A stretch of DNA of 6,079 nucleotides from JAFDVL01 sp043775925 (GTDB lineage: Bacteria > Acidobacteriota > Blastocatellia > RBC074). The DNA lies in contig JAYVRW010000136.1 in NCBI GenBank assembly GCA_043775925.1, forward strand, positions 1-6,079, read 5' to 3'. This document shows positions 5,449 through 6,079 of the stretch, piece after piece. The notes beneath the pieces were generated by a model that worked only from the letters and a program-made list of their open reading frames with translations, had not been told where the DNA came from and ran no database searches. The translations under genes and the position numbers were made by a program. Position 1 is the stretch's first letter, and every line of letters starts with the position of its first letter.

Positions 5449-6079
5449 ATGTCACTAAATTTCAAACGGACTGTTTCTCAGCTTCTGGTCGGTGCAGTAC
5501 TCGCGTCGTCAGTCGCCGTCTTCGCGCAGGACAAGGAAGACAAAAAAGAAACCAAGCGCCGCAAAGACCAACAACAGTCAGGTCGCGCCGAACGCCTCAA
5601 CAGCGTTTACAAAAAATGGATGGATGAAGATGTCGCCTACATCATCACCGACGAAGAAAAGAAAACGTTCAAGTCGCTGAAAACCGATGAAGAGCGCGAA
5701 CAATTCATCGAACAGTTCTGGCTCCGCCGCGATCCTGATCCCGACACCGACACTAACGAATACCGCGAAGAATATTATCAGCGCATCGCCTACGCGAACG
5801 AGAATTTCGCCAGTGGTATCCCTGGTTGGAAAACTGATCGTGGTCGCATCTACATCATGTTCGGCAAGCCGGATGAAAAAGAAACGCATCCTTCCGGCGG
5901 CAGCTACAACCGTCCAACGTGGGAAGGCGGCGGAACTACGTCAACATTTCCATTTGAAAATTGGTGGTATCGCTACATCGAAGGCGTCGGCTCCGACATC
6001 GAAATCGAGTTCGTAGACCCGACTGGTTCTGGCGAATACCGCATTGCGCGTAGCCCCAATGAAAAAGACGCATTGTTAT
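5449..6079 (+). CDS. GWxTD domain-containing exported protein (3' truncated by window edge)
   Basis: The first 210 residues are visible and the frame is still open at the window end. Residues 1-26 form a signal peptide (FKRT start, hydrophobic LLVGAVLASSVAV, then VFA|QD), without a lipobox Cys. A charged, Lys/Gln/Arg-rich linker follows (27-48). The rest is the conserved GWxTD region: NSVYKKWMDEDVAYIITDEEK (51-71), the EQFWLRRDPDPDT block (88-100), the signature GWKTD at 126-130 followed by RGRIYIMFGKPDE (131-143), and FENWWYRYIEG (169-179). The family is found in Acidobacteriota and some related phyla; no biochemical role is established to my knowledge. The start follows from GAGGAG at 5435-5440. 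The visible part is close to 50 % GC by hand count of sampled lines, with C/G-ending codons, unlike the receptor and exported-protein genes. It diverges from the small ORF/receptor unit, with 206 bp between the start codons. Confidence 0.93.
   Translation, partial: MSLNFKRTVSQLLVGAVLASSVAVFAQDKEDKKETKRRKDQQQSGRAERLNSVYKKWMDEDVAYIITDEEKKTFKSLKTDEEREQFIEQFWLRRDPDPDTDTNEYREEYYQRIAYANENFASGIPGWKTDRGRIYIMFGKPDEKETHPSGGSYNRPTWEGGGTTSTFPFENWWYRYIEGVGSDIEIEFVDPTGSGEYRIARSPNEKDALL

Noticed and set aside
5441..5458. Five-codon ORF starting at the first ATG after GAGGAG
   Set aside because: Its ATG abuts the ribosome site with no spacer and it stops at once; the ATG at 5449 has proper spacing and opens the GWxTD gene.
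5578..5889. 103-codon ORF on the - strand
   Set aside because: It lies wholly inside the GWxTD gene, whose frame carries a signal peptide and the GWKTD signature; the antisense frame is open only because of that gene's codon bias.
5687..6016. 109-codon + strand ORF in another frame
   Set aside because: It overlaps the GWxTD gene out of frame, has no ribosome site, and has a low-complexity Ser/Thr/Ala product typical of a shadow frame.

Overview
The window looks like a piece of a chromosome from an Acidobacteriota-like bacterium, possibly of the lower-GC Blastocatellia/Pyrinomonadales type. This is an inference from three protein types that commonly occur together there: a very long Oar-like TonB-dependent receptor with an N-terminal carboxypeptidase-regulatory-like domain, a GWxTD-domain secreted protein, and a secreted protein of the 'EEVIAKHLESIG' type. 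No rRNA, tRNA, transposase, CRISPR array or phage gene was seen.

Layout, left to right. (1) Positions 2-199 hold the C-terminal 65 codons of an unrecognised + strand gene, followed by a strong symmetric hairpin terminator (225-256). (2) After a 167-bp gap with a possible promoter, a + strand gene (367-1212) encodes a 281-residue exported protein. (3) It converges on a 1221-residue TonB-dependent receptor on the - strand (1296-4961). The 83 bp between them hold a GC-rich hairpin whose T tract faces the receptor transcript. (4) Upstream of the receptor on the same strand is a 64-codon ORF (5048-5242) with a near-perfect Shine-Dalgarno sequence. It may be a small leader gene of a two-gene receptor operon. 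(5) Diverging from it, a + strand gene (5449 to beyond the window) encodes a GWxTD-domain secreted protein cut off by the window edge.

The three large readable products (281 aa, receptor, GWxTD protein) all carry Sec-type signal peptides, so the region concerns the cell envelope. The receptor should sit in the outer membrane and take up, or bind, an unknown substrate using TonB energy; a good candidate TonB box lies just before its plug. Nothing in the sequence gives the substrate, and no transporter, regulator or sigma/anti-sigma pair is in view.

The gaps between genes are short. Positions 200-366 hold a terminator and a possible promoter, 1213-1295 a terminator, 4962-5047 a receptor ribosome site and possible promoter, and 5243-5448 a divergent promoter region. 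A motif of the form AACCG(G)A followed by an A/T-rich CAATAA block appears 30-60 nt upstream of three start codons, always in the direction of the gene. With the small ORF, it is the most interesting unexplained signal. I do not see a clear, previously undescribed multi-gene system here.
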